Below, in pieces: positions 1 to 5,484 of a DNA stretch of 12,386 bases (positions are counted from its first letter, which is position 1; the number at the start of each line of letters is the position of its first letter). The translations under genes were made by a program, and so were the position numbers. The notes beneath the pieces are model-generated. The model saw only the letters and a list, made by a program, of their open reading frames with translations, made no database searches and had not been told where the DNA came from. The stretch is from Actinomycetota bacterium (lineage in GTDB: Bacteria > Actinomycetota > Thermoleophilia > Gaiellales > Gaiellaceae). The stretch lies in the NCBI GenBank assembly GCA_013821525.1, contig JACDGR010000064.1, positions 1 through 12,386 on the forward strand, read 5' to 3'.

Positions 1-213
1 GGCGGGCGGGCCGACCGCGACACCGACCGAGACGACATTCGCGAGGGCGTGCACACCTGCATCCGTGCGACCGGCGACTGTCAGCGCCTCGACCGAGCCG
101 TACAGCTCGGCGAGCACGCGCGCGAGCTCCGCCTCGACCGTGCGCGCGCCCGGCTGCCGCGCCCACCCCGCAAACGCGGTGCCGTCGTACTCGACCGTTA
201 GCTTCAGATGCAC
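1..213 (-). CDS. truA: tRNA pseudouridine synthase A, N-terminal part (runs off the left edge)
   Basis: TruA makes pseudouridine at positions 38-40 of the tRNA anticodon arm. Seventy-one codons are visible. The protein opens LKLTVEYDGTAFAGWARQPG, the usual first strand and loop of TruA. GRTDAGVHA follows at about residues 48-56, with the catalytic Asp at residue 51. The C-terminal three quarters lie outside the window. The start is uncertain: GTG at 213 gives the family-like length and has AGGGG upstream, while an in-frame GTG at 234 would add seven residues. A perfect 6-bp inverted repeat (214-229) sits against the 213 start. truA normally follows rplQ directly; here a convergent membrane-protein gene separates them, so truA probably has its own promoter in 214-290. 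The identity is secure; the start is not. Confidence 0.93.
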   Translation of the reverse strand, partial: MHLKLTVEYDGTAFAGWARQPGARTVEAELARVLAELYGSVEALTVAGRTDAGVHALANVVSVGVAVGPPA

Positions 214-229
214 GTCAGGCGCCCCTGAC
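214..229. repeat. Perfect inverted repeat abutting the truA start
   Basis: GTCAGG-CGCC-CCTGAC is a perfect 6-bp-arm dyad with a 4-nt loop. It ends one base before the GTG at 213. In truA mRNA it would fold so that the only G-rich ribosome-binding stretch lies in the stem and loop. If truA starts at the upstream GTG (234), the same bases are coding. It could be a translational control hairpin, an operator, or chance in G+C-rich DNA. Confidence 0.45.
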
Positions 230-268
230 CGCACTTGTAAGGAATGCCTTCTACTCTAATCACTTGTC

Positions 269-284
269 ATCCTTTGGATACACT
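269..284 (+). promoter_or_regulatory. Possible promoter and operator of the VIT-like gene
   Basis: TACACT at 279-284 fits a TANNNT -10 element and lies 6 nt before the GTG at 291, the spacing typical of leaderless transcripts in actinobacteria. Neither candidate start (264 TTG or 291 GTG) has a Shine-Dalgarno sequence, which favours leaderless translation. A short dyad, ATCC-TTT-GGAT (269-279), overlaps the -10 and could be a regulator site. No convincing -35 is visible, so this is tentative. Confidence 0.3.
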
Positions 285-290
285 CTAGTC

Positions 291-767
291 GTGTCCGACA
301 AGAATCACTTCCTGTTGCAGCGGGCCCAACCCGCCATGGTCGGGCTGATCGACGGCTCGCTCTCGACGCTCGCGCCGATCTTCTCCGTCGCAATCGTCAG
401 TCACAAACCGCTCTACGCGTTCGCAGCAGGCCTCGCGACCTCGATCGGGGCAGCGATCTCGATGGCCTTCTCCGAAGGGCTGTCGGACACGGGTGAGCTG
501 ACGGGCCGCGGCAACCCGATCACGCGCGGCGCGATCACAGGCGGCGGCACGTTCCTGGGCGGCATCCTGCACACGCTCCCCTTCCTCTGGCCGAACTATC
601 ACGCGGCGATCGTGACGGCCGTCGTCGTCGTTGCCTTCGAACTGGTCGCGCTCGCGTGGATCCGCTGGAAGTTCTTCGGCACGAGCTTCGTCAAGTCACT
701 CGGCCTCGTGAGTGCCGCGGGCGGTGTGATCGCCGTCGTCGGCGCACTCGTCGGCGCGGGCGTCTAA
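291..767 (+). CDS. VIT/CCC1-type membrane protein, probable metal-ion transporter
   Basis: This is a small integral membrane protein of 158 residues from the GTG at 291; a TTG at 264 would add nine. After a short N-terminus (SDKNHFLLQRAQPA) come about five hydrophobic segments, at roughly 17-36, 41-64, 77-100, 105-128 and 133-158. GLIDGSLSTLAP (18-29) and ISMAFSEGLSD (56-66) resemble the first two helices of the VIT1/CCC1 iron/manganese transporter family, including a membrane Asp (D21) and a Met/Glu pair (M58, E62) as candidate ligands. TGRGNPITRG (71-80) and GGILHTLPFL (90-99) follow. It resembles the membrane half of MbfA-type ferritin-VIT proteins but has no ferritin-like domain. It is shorter than standard VIT proteins (over 200 residues). 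It is the only plus-strand gene here, converging on rplQ and divergent from truA. Substrate and direction of transport are not shown by the sequence. Confidence 0.8.
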   Translation: MSDKNHFLLQRAQPAMVGLIDGSLSTLAPIFSVAIVSHKPLYAFAAGLATSIGAAISMAFSEGLSDTGELTGRGNPITRGAITGGGTFLGGILHTLPFLWPNYHAAIVTAVVVVAFELVALAWIRWKFFGTSFVKSLGLVSAAGGVIAVVGALVGAGV

Positions 768-779
768 CACCAAAAGGTC

Positions 780-804
780 TTCGGGCCGCCAGCGGCGACC
801 CGAA
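780..804 (-). terminator. Stem-loop terminator between the convergent rplQ and VIT-like genes
   Basis: TTCGGG (780-785) pairs perfectly with CCCGAA (799-804). Inside, CGCC (787-790) pairs with GGCG (794-797) around a 3-nt AGC loop, with one mismatch between the two stems. It begins 27 nt after the rplQ stop. On the minus strand the stem is followed by GACCTTTTGG, a short U run. On the plus strand no U run follows. It most likely ends the ribosomal-protein transcript and may weakly serve the VIT-like gene too. Confidence 0.6.
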
Positions 805-831
805 CAGAAACAGCAGCTATCGGAGTGGCGA

Positions 832-1389
832 CTACGCCTTGGGGGCGTCGTCGGCCGCCGGCTCGTCGCCTTCGGCCTCCGCTGCGGGCTCGGCCGGGTC
901 GGCCTCGGCCTCATCGTCGGCAGGCGCAGCTTCTGCGGCCGGCTCGTCGACGATGACTTCCTCGTCCGGCTCCACGACCTCTTCGACGACGACCGGGGCG
1001 GGCGTGCGCTCCTCTCGCTGCGTCGCGACGTACTCCTCGTCGACGAGCTCGAGGTAGACCATCTCGGCCGCGTCTCCTGGGCGCGGGCCGATCCGGATGA
1101 TGCGCGAGTAGCCGCCCGGGCGATCCGTGAAGCGCGGCGCGACCTCGGCGAACAGCTTGTGCACGACGTCGCGCGAGCGCAGGAACGCCGTCGCCTGACG
1201 CCGGGCGTGCAGGTCGCCGCGACGGCCGAGCGTGATCATCTGCTCAGCGATCGGCTTGACGGCCTTCGCCTTCGTCACGGTCGTCTTGATCCGACCGTGC
1301 TCGATCAGCGCACCCGCAAGGTTCGAGTAGAGCGCCTTGCGGTGCGCCGAGTCGCGACCGAGCTTCTTGCCTGAGCGTGCGTGCCTCAC
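832..1389 (-). CDS. rplQ: 50S ribosomal protein L17 with acidic C-terminal tail
   Basis: L17 is a large-subunit protein near the exit-tunnel region. Residues 1-118 form the standard core: RHARSGKKLGRDSAHRKAL at the start, then KTTVTKAKAVKPIAEQMITL, and GGYSRIIRIGPRPGDAAEMVYLEL near its end. Residues 119-185 are an added tail, almost only Ala, Glu, Asp, Pro and Val, predicted disordered and strongly acidic. Many bacterial L17 proteins stop at about 115-130 residues. The start is GTG, giving the canonical RHARSGKKLGR opening, with GGGAG just upstream. It lies 7 nt after rpoA and is the last gene of the operon; a stem-loop follows. Confidence 0.97.
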   Translation of the reverse strand: MRHARSGKKLGRDSAHRKALYSNLAGALIEHGRIKTTVTKAKAVKPIAEQMITLGRRGDLHARRQATAFLRSRDVVHKLFAEVAPRFTDRPGGYSRIIRIGPRPGDAAEMVYLELVDEEYVATQREERTPAPVVVEEVVEPDEEVIVDEPAAEAAPADDEAEADPAEPAAEAEGDEPAADDAPKA

Positions 1390-1396
1390 TGGCTCC

Positions 1397-2398
1397 CTAC
1401 TCCTCCGTGCTTTCAGGCGCCGAGTGGCCGCCGCGGAGCGTCAGGCCGTGCTGCTGCAGCGTCTCCTTGACCTCTTCGATCGACTTCTTGCCGAAGTTCG
1501 GGATCGCGGCGAGCTCGTTCTCCGACTTGGTCACGAGGTCACCGATGGTCTCGATGCCGACGCGCTTCAGGCAGTTGTACGAGCGAACGCCGAGCTCGAG
1601 CTCCTCGATCGGGAAGTTCTCCATGCCGCCGGCGAGCGAGACGCTTGCCGTGTCGGCACCGCCGTCGGAGGCGGCCTGCGCCGACTCGCCGAAGCCCTCG
1701 ATGCGCTCGAGGTCGGTGAAGATGGCGAGCTGCCGGATCAGAATCTCGGCGGCCTCGGCGATCGCGTCCTTGGGGTCGATCGACCCGTTGGTCGTGACGT
1801 CAAGGATGAGCTTGTCGTAGTCGGTGCGCTGACCGACGCGCGCGGACTCCACGTCGTAGGTGACGCGGTTGATCGGCGAGAACATCGAGTCGACCGGGAT
1901 GACGCCGATCGTGTGCGCCTGGCCCCGGTTGCCCTCGGCCGGCATGTACCCGCGGCCACGACCGATCGTGATCGTGACCTCGAGGCGGCCCTTCGACGAG
2001 AGGTTGGCGATCTCGAGATCCGGGTTCAGGATCTCCAGGTCGGCCGGTGCCTCGATGTCAGCGGCCGTGACGATGCCGTCACCGCGCTTCGTGAGACGAA
2101 CCTCGACCTCGGGCGACTCGCCGTGGAGGATGCAGACGAGCTGCTTGAGGTTCAGGATGATGTCCGTCACGTCCTCGCGGACGCCCGGGAGGGTCGTGAA
2201 CTCGTGCGCGACTCCTTCGATCTTCACCGAGGTGACCGCGGCGCCCTCGAGGGAGGAGAGCAGCACCCGACGCAGCGAGTTGCCGAACGTGTAGCCGAAG
2301 CCACGATCGAGCGGCTCGATCACGAAGACGCCGTGATCCTCGTTGACCTCTTCGTGTGTGATCTTCGGAATCTGGAAATCGGTCGCGCGTACAGCCAC
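1397..2398 (-). CDS. rpoA: DNA-directed RNA polymerase alpha subunit
   Basis: The alpha subunit dimerises to nucleate RNA polymerase assembly and contacts upstream promoter DNA and activators. Its 333 residues are of normal length. The N-terminal domain (about 1-235) shows EPLDRGFGYTFGNSLRRVLL, the dimerisation/assembly segment, and GRGRGYMPAE. A flexible Ala/Ser/Gly-rich linker (about 237-258) leads to the C-terminal domain, with IEELELGVRSYNCLKRVGI and NFGKKSIEEVKETL. The Arg of VRSYNC matches E. coli R265, the main DNA-contacting residue. The start is GTG, with AAAGGA (2404-2409) 5 nt upstream. The 56-nt spacer from rpsD is among the longest inside the operon and is rich in T runs on the coding strand, so expression here may be adjusted relative to the ribosomal genes. 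Confidence 0.98.
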   Translation of the reverse strand: MAVRATDFQIPKITHEEVNEDHGVFVIEPLDRGFGYTFGNSLRRVLLSSLEGAAVTSVKIEGVAHEFTTLPGVREDVTDIILNLKQLVCILHGESPEVEVRLTKRGDGIVTAADIEAPADLEILNPDLEIANLSSKGRLEVTITIGRGRGYMPAEGNRGQAHTIGVIPVDSMFSPINRVTYDVESARVGQRTDYDKLILDVTTNGSIDPKDAIAEAAEILIRQLAIFTDLERIEGFGESAQAASDGGADTASVSLAGGMENFPIEELELGVRSYNCLKRVGIETIGDLVTKSENELAAIPNFGKKSIEEVKETLQQHGLTLRGGHSAPESTEE

Positions 2399-2422
2399 GT
2401 GTGTCCTTTCTTCTGGTGCTTC

Positions 2423-2444
2423 GAAAAACGTCTGGAGAAAAACG
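2423..2444. repeat. Short direct repeat in the rpsD-rpoA spacer
   Basis: GAAAAACG occurs at 2423-2430 and again at 2437-2444, a 14-nt period, giving two CGTTTTTC tracts in the mRNA between the rpsD stop and the rpoA ribosome-binding site. The stretch is much more T-rich than its surroundings. No stable hairpin precedes either tract, so it is not a clear terminator. Its role is unknown. Confidence 0.4.
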
Positions 2445-2454
2445 GGTGCGAGCG

Positions 2455-3075
2455 TTACTTCGAGTACAGCTCGACGATCAACTGCTCGGAGACCGGCGTG
2501 TCGATCTCAGCACGCTCCGGCCACTTCAGAACCTTGCCGGTCAGACCGTCGTGGTCTGCCTGCAGCCATGGAGCGACAGCCGCGGTCAGATCGGTCGCGT
2601 CGCGAATCACCTGCTCCGCACTCGAGCCACCCTTCATGGTCACGATGTCGTCCGGCTTCACCTGGTAGCTCGGGATGTTCACGCGACGGCCGTTCACGAA
2701 GAAGTGGCCGTGGCGCACGAGTTGACGCGACTGCGCACGCGAAGCTGCGAAACCGAGGCGGTAGACGACGTTGTCGAGCCGCGTCTCGAGCATGCGCAGG
2801 AGGTTGTCACCGGTGATGCCGCCCTGCTTGTTCGCCTTCTCGTAGTACGTGCGGAACTGGTTCTCGAGGAGGCCGTAGTACCGGCGTGCCTTCTGCTTCT
2901 CACGCAGCTGCAGCAGGTACTCGCTCTGCTTGATCCGGCCGCGCCCGTGCTCGCCCGGCGGATAGCTGCGGCGCTCGATCGCGCACTTCTCCGTCAGGCA
3001 GCGCTCGCCCTTCAGGAAGAGCTTGATGCCTTCCCGGCGGCACTGCTTGCACTTGGGGGACGTATCTCTTGCCAC
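2455..3075 (-). CDS. rpsD: 30S ribosomal protein S4, zinc-binding form
   Basis: S4 is a primary 16S rRNA-binding protein that starts 30S body assembly; in several bacteria it also represses the alpha operon. Its 206 residues are of normal length. The N-terminus has four cysteines at 9, 12, 26 and 31 (C-X2-C-X13-C-X4-C), the zinc-binding C+ form. The S4 RNA-binding fold follows, with MLETRLDNVVYRLGFAASR and RQLVRHGHFFVNGRRVNIPS. The start is a GTG that shares its first G with the TAG stop of rpsK. It is coupled to rpsK upstream and lies 56 nt before rpoA. Whether S4 autoregulates here cannot be judged from the sequence alone. Confidence 0.98.
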   Translation of the reverse strand: MARDTSPKCKQCRREGIKLFLKGERCLTEKCAIERRSYPPGEHGRGRIKQSEYLLQLREKQKARRYYGLLENQFRTYYEKANKQGGITGDNLLRMLETRLDNVVYRLGFAASRAQSRQLVRHGHFFVNGRRVNIPSYQVKPDDIVTMKGGSSAEQVIRDATDLTAAVAPWLQADHDGLTGKVLKWPERAEIDTPVSEQLIVELYSK

Positions 3076-3479
3076 TACACGCGCCTCCGCTTCTTCTGGC
3101 GGACGCCGTTATGTGCCTGCGGAGAGACGTCCTTCACTCCGAGAATCTCGAGACCGGCTGCCTGCAGGGAGCGAATCGCCGTCTCACGTCCGGAGCCCGG
3201 GCCCTTGACGAAGACCTCTACCTTCTGCAAGCCGTGCTCCATGCCCTTCCGCGCTGCAGAGTCGGCGGTCACCTGCGCGGCGAAAGGGGTCGACTTGCGT
3301 GAGCCCTTGAACCCGGCCGAGCCGGCGGACTCCCACACGATCACGTTGCCCTCCTTGTCGGTCAGGGCGACGATCGTGTTGTTGAACGACGTCTTGATGT
3401 GGGCCTGGCCGATCGCAATGTTCTTGCGGACACGGCGACGCGTGCGACCACGGGTCGCGGCCTTGCGGGGAGGAGCCAT
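3075..3479 (-). CDS. rpsK: 30S ribosomal protein S11
   Basis: S11 lies on the 30S platform near the E-site mRNA. The 134 residues begin with a basic N-terminus (PPRKAATRGRTRRRVRKN), then the typical GQAHIKTSFNNTIVALTD, WESAGSAGFKGSRKSTPFAA and FVKGPGSGRETAIRSLQ. The C-terminus reads SPQAHNGVRQKKRRRV. The HNG site, which forms isoaspartate in E. coli, is kept, but the usual HNGCRPPKRRRV has lost its Cys and both prolines. The gene starts with ATG directly after the rpsM stop, with no spacer, and its stop overlaps the rpsD start by one base. Confidence 0.98.
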   Translation of the reverse strand: MAPPRKAATRGRTRRRVRKNIAIGQAHIKTSFNNTIVALTDKEGNVIVWESAGSAGFKGSRKSTPFAAQVTADSAARKGMEHGLQKVEVFVKGPGSGRETAIRSLQAAGLEILGVKDVSPQAHNGVRQKKRRRV

Positions 3480-3854
3480 TTACTTCGCCTTCTTTCCGCG
3501 TCCGACGGTCTTCTTCGGGCCTTTGCGCGTGCGGGCGTTCGTCTTGGTGCGCTGACCGCGGGCCGGCAGGTTGCGCCGGTGGCGCAGGCCGCGGAACGAG
3601 CCGATCTCCTGCAGGCGCTTGATCGCCTGAGTGCGCTCGCGGCGCAGGTCGCCCTCGACCTGGTGATGCTCGTCGATGTAGTCGCGGAGCTTCGCGACCT
3701 CGTCCTCGGTCAGGTCACGGACTTTCGTGTCGGGCGAGAGGCCGAGCGCGTCGCAGATCTTCTGCGCCGAAGGCTGGCCGATGCCAAAGATGTAGGTCAA
3801 GCCGATCTCGAGCCGCTTCTGATTCGGGAGGTTCACACCTGCGATACGGGCCAA
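3480..3854 (-). CDS. rpsM: 30S ribosomal protein S13
   Basis: S13 forms part of the 30S head and the bridges to the large subunit, and its tail reaches the P-site tRNA. The 124 residues show ARIAGVNLPNQKRLEIGLTY at the N-terminus, a helix-two-turn-helix region, then RHRRNLPARGQRTKTNARTR and a Lys-rich end. The start is a TTG, giving the canonical MARIAGV opening. It is supported by a strong ribosome-binding site (3857-3864), and no ATG or GTG is suitably placed. The gene lies 8 nt after rpmJ and abuts rpsK. Confidence 0.98.
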   Translation of the reverse strand: MARIAGVNLPNQKRLEIGLTYIFGIGQPSAQKICDALGLSPDTKVRDLTEDEVAKLRDYIDEHHQVEGDLRRERTQAIKRLQEIGSFRGLRHRRNLPARGQRTKTNARTRKGPKKTVGRGKKAK

Positions 3855-3856
3855 TT

Positions 3857-3864
3857 CTCTCCTT
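3857..3864 (-). promoter_or_regulatory. Ribosome-binding site fixing the TTG start of rpsM
   Basis: AAGGAGAG lies 2 nt before the TTG at 3854, with its GGAG core 4 nt away. It overlaps the rpmJ stop codon. This strong Shine-Dalgarno is the main argument for the rare TTG start of S13. Confidence 0.8.
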
Positions 3865-3979
3865 AACCCTGCCGCTGCTTGTGGCGCGGATTATTCGTGC
3901 AGATGACCATGGTGCGCCCATGCCGCTTGATGACGCGGCAGCGCTCGCACATTGGCTTGACTGAGGGGCGGACTTTCAT
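3863..3979 (-). CDS. rpmJ: 50S ribosomal protein L36, zinc-binding form
   Basis: L36 is a tiny zinc protein that binds 23S rRNA late in 50S assembly. The ORF has 38 codons plus a TAA stop, beginning KVRPSVKPMCERC and ending CTNNPRHKQRQG. Ligands C11, C14, C27 and H33 complete the CCCH zinc site. The extra Asn gives 38 residues, against 37 in many C+ relatives. It is preceded by 62 nt with no gene, where infA would normally lie between map and rpmJ. The ribosome-binding site is weak (AGAGA). Confidence 0.97.
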   Translation of the reverse strand: MKVRPSVKPMCERCRVIKRHGRTMVICTNNPRHKQRQG

Positions 3980-4041
3980 GGGTCTCTATTCGTAGAAAGG
4001 GCTAACTGAGCGTGCTGGCAGACGCCTCGCGACGCGGGTCG

Positions 4042-4806
4042 TCATGGTACCAGGACCCGTTCTTTCGAGGTCAGGATCCTCGGCCCCGCCTCCGTGACGG
4101 CGACCGTGTGCTCGAAATGGGCAGCCAGGGAGCTGTCCGTCGTGGAGATCGACCACTCGTCGTCGTGGATGTAGACCTCGGGCGAGCCGACGGTGATCAT
4201 GGGCTCGATCGCGATCGTCATCCCCTCCTTGAGCTCCGGCCCGCGGTAGCTCGAGACGAAGTTCGGCACCTGGGGGTCCTCGTGCATCGAACGGCCGACC
4301 CCGTGGCCGACGAGGCTCCGGATGACGCTGAAGCCGGCTGCCTCGGTGACCGTCTGGACGGCCCGCGAGATATCGCTGATCGTGTTGCCGGCGCGCGCCT
4401 GCTCGATCCCGGCCTCGAGGGCCGACTGGCAGACCTCGAGCAGCCGCTGGGCCTCCGCGTCGATCGCGCCGACCGCGTACGTCCACGCAGAGTCCGCGAC
4501 GAACCCGTCCAGCGTGACGCCCACGTCGACAGAGAGGATGTCTCCGTCGACCAGGGGATCCTTCCCGGGGATCCCGTGGACGACCATTCCGTTCGGAGAC
4601 AGGCACGTCGCAGCGGGGTAGCCCTTGTAGCCCTTGAACGTCGGCTCGCCACCCTGGGAGTGGATGTACTCCTCGGCGAGCGCGTCGAGCGCTTGCGTCG
4701 TGATCCCCGGTCCGATGTGCTCCCCGAGGAGCGCCAGCGTGTCGGCCACCACCCGGCCGGCGCGCGCCATCGTCTCGATCTCCTGTTGCGACTTGCGGAT
4801 GATCAC
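4042..4806 (-). CDS. map: Type I methionine aminopeptidase
   Basis: This enzyme removes the initiator methionine from nascent proteins in the cytosol. The 254 residues match the usual type Ia length, with no N-terminal zinc-finger extension. The five metal ligands are D94 (SVDVG), D105 (ADSAWT), H168 (VGHGVGR), E201 (AIEPM) and E232 (FEHT). The catalytic-pocket His is H77 (VVHGIP). The start is a GTG inside a GTGA overlap with the adk stop, so map is translationally coupled to adk. The adk-map order is standard for the spc operon, but the usual next gene, infA, is absent. Confidence 0.98.
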   Translation of the reverse strand: MIIRKSQQEIETMARAGRVVADTLALLGEHIGPGITTQALDALAEEYIHSQGGEPTFKGYKGYPAATCLSPNGMVVHGIPGKDPLVDGDILSVDVGVTLDGFVADSAWTYAVGAIDAEAQRLLEVCQSALEAGIEQARAGNTISDISRAVQTVTEAAGFSVIRSLVGHGVGRSMHEDPQVPNFVSSYRGPELKEGMTIAIEPMITVGSPEVYIHDDEWSISTTDSSLAAHFEHTVAVTEAGPRILTSKERVLVP

Positions 4807-5381
4807 GCGGCCGCCCCCACCTGCTGCAGTGCTGCAGCGATCTCCGACCAGACATCGTCGATCGAGCGCTCGGCGTGCAGCGGGACGAGCTTGCCCGTGG
4901 CGCGGTAATACTCGACGACCGGCTCGGTCTGGGAGTGGTAGACCTCGAGACGGCGGGCGATCACGTCAGGCGTGTCGTCCGAGCGGGCCTCGGTCTCGGC
5001 GCGCTTGATCGCGCGCTCCGTGCCGACCGCGTCGAGCACGTCGAAGAAGAGGATTGCGTCGAGGCTGCGGCCGATGGCGCCGAGCATCGCATCGAGCGCC
5101 TCCGCCTGCGCGAGGTTGCGCGGGAAGCCGTCGAGCACGAACCCGTCACGGGCGTCGTCCCGCCCGAGCCGGGCCTCGATCATCTCGATCGTCAGCGCAT
5201 CGGGCACGAGCTCGCCACGATCCATGATCTCGCCGACGCGGACGCCGAAGCCGGTGCCGGCCTCGCGCTCCGCGCGGAACATGTCGCCGGTCGAGACGTG
5301 CGGGATCGCGTACTCGTCCGAGATGCGCTTCGCCTGCGTTCCCTTCCCGGCCCCCTGCGGGCCAAGGACGAGCAAATTCAT
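4803..5381 (-). CDS. adk: Adenylate kinase, short-lid type
   Basis: Adenylate kinase interconverts ATP + AMP and 2 ADP. The 192 residues open with MNLLVLGPQGAGKGTQ, whose P-loop GPQGAGKGT is at 7-15. STGDMFR (30-36) is the AMP-binding start and DGFPR (84-88) is the conserved AMP-site motif. At 125-138 the large lid domain is replaced by a short segment (KRAETEARSDDTPD), as in short actinobacterial enzymes. LEVYHSQTEPVVEYY follows. The ATG overlaps the TGA of a 12-residue mini-ORF (ATGA). Upstream of the start lie three tandem repeat units that resemble this gene's own first 39 bases. The ribosome-binding site is poor (GGGGG about 7 nt upstream), so initiation may depend on coupling. Confidence 0.97.
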   Translation of the reverse strand: MNLLVLGPQGAGKGTQAKRISDEYAIPHVSTGDMFRAEREAGTGFGVRVGEIMDRGELVPDALTIEMIEARLGRDDARDGFVLDGFPRNLAQAEALDAMLGAIGRSLDAILFFDVLDAVGTERAIKRAETEARSDDTPDVIARRLEVYHSQTEPVVEYYRATGKLVPLHAERSIDDVWSEIAAALQQVGAAA

Positions 5382-5416
5382 TTGCGAGCCCCCAAAAGGC
5401 TGGCGAGCAAATTCAT
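5378..5416 (-). CDS. Mini-ORF 2, 12 residues, coupled to adk
   Basis: This tiny reading frame encodes MNLLASLLGARK. Its ATG is shared with the preceding mini-ORF's stop (ATGA at 5413-5416) and its TGA is shared with the adk start (ATGA at 5378-5381). The peptide resembles the first 13 residues of Adk (MNLLVLGPQGAGK) without a working P-loop. It is probably a re-initiation step or a decayed duplicate rather than a functional protein. That it is translated is inference. Confidence 0.3.
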   Translation of the reverse strand: MNLLASLLGARK

Positions 5417-5484
5417 TTGCGAGCCCCGAGAACGCTGGCGAGCAGATTCATTTGCTCGTCCCGAACGCTGACGAGGAGGCTCAT
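5382..5484 (-). repeat. Three tandem 33-35-bp repeats between secY and adk
   Basis: Reading the minus strand, the units are 5484-5452 (33 nt), 5451-5417 (35 nt) and 5416-5382 (35 nt), followed by the adk start itself at 5381. The second and third units agree at 31 of 35 positions; the first is more diverged. Every unit begins with ATGA, and the second and third end with GGGGCTCGCAA or close to it. The first 13 bases of adk (ATGAATTTGCTCG) are identical to the third unit, and a GGGGGCCGGCAA stretch further on matches its end at 10 of 12. The array looks like repeated duplication of the adk 5' end. Each unit junction also carries a small dyad (GCAAA-TGAA-TTTGC in two of them) around the start codon. 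Confidence 0.85.
5413..5484 (-). CDS. Mini-ORF 1, 23 residues, coupled to secY
   Basis: The ATG at 5484 overlaps the secY stop (ATGA at 5481-5484). The frame reads MSLLVSVRDEQ and then continues into a second repeat unit, MNLLASVLGARK, before a TGA that overlaps the start of mini-ORF 2. The first two repeat units are thus fused in frame (33-nt spacing), while the 35-nt units create stop-start junctions. GAGGG in the end of secY could act as ribosome-binding site. It has no recognisable domain, and translation is unproven. Confidence 0.3.
   Translation of the reverse strand: MSLLVSVRDEQMNLLASVLGARK

Noticed and set aside
65..259. Plus-strand 64-codon frame at the left end
   Set aside because: It is antisense to truA, whose catalytic motif is clear on the minus strand, and its composition is Ser/Ala/Arg-rich noise.
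656..1057. Plus-strand Ser/Ala-rich frame
   Set aside because: It is the antisense of the acidic L17 tail; the Ser/Ala repeats mirror Glu/Ala codons.
1337..2668. 443-codon plus-strand reading frame across rpoA
   Set aside because: It is antisense to rpoA and rpsD, has no family features, and arises from third-position G+C bias. The same holds for the long plus-strand frames at 2401-3555, 4012-4908, 5871-7463 and 10910-11839.
3980..4041. Promoter upstream of rpmJ
   Set aside because: TACGAA lies in the spacer but lacks the final T of a -10, and no -35 is correctly spaced.
3986..4855. 289-codon minus-strand frame over map
   Set aside because: It is a different frame from map, rich in Arg/Gly/Pro, with no recognisable motif. 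It is a shadow of map.
5378..5484. CRISPR array
   Set aside because: The units are contiguous, lack spacers, include gene start codons and are not identical. They are tandem duplications.
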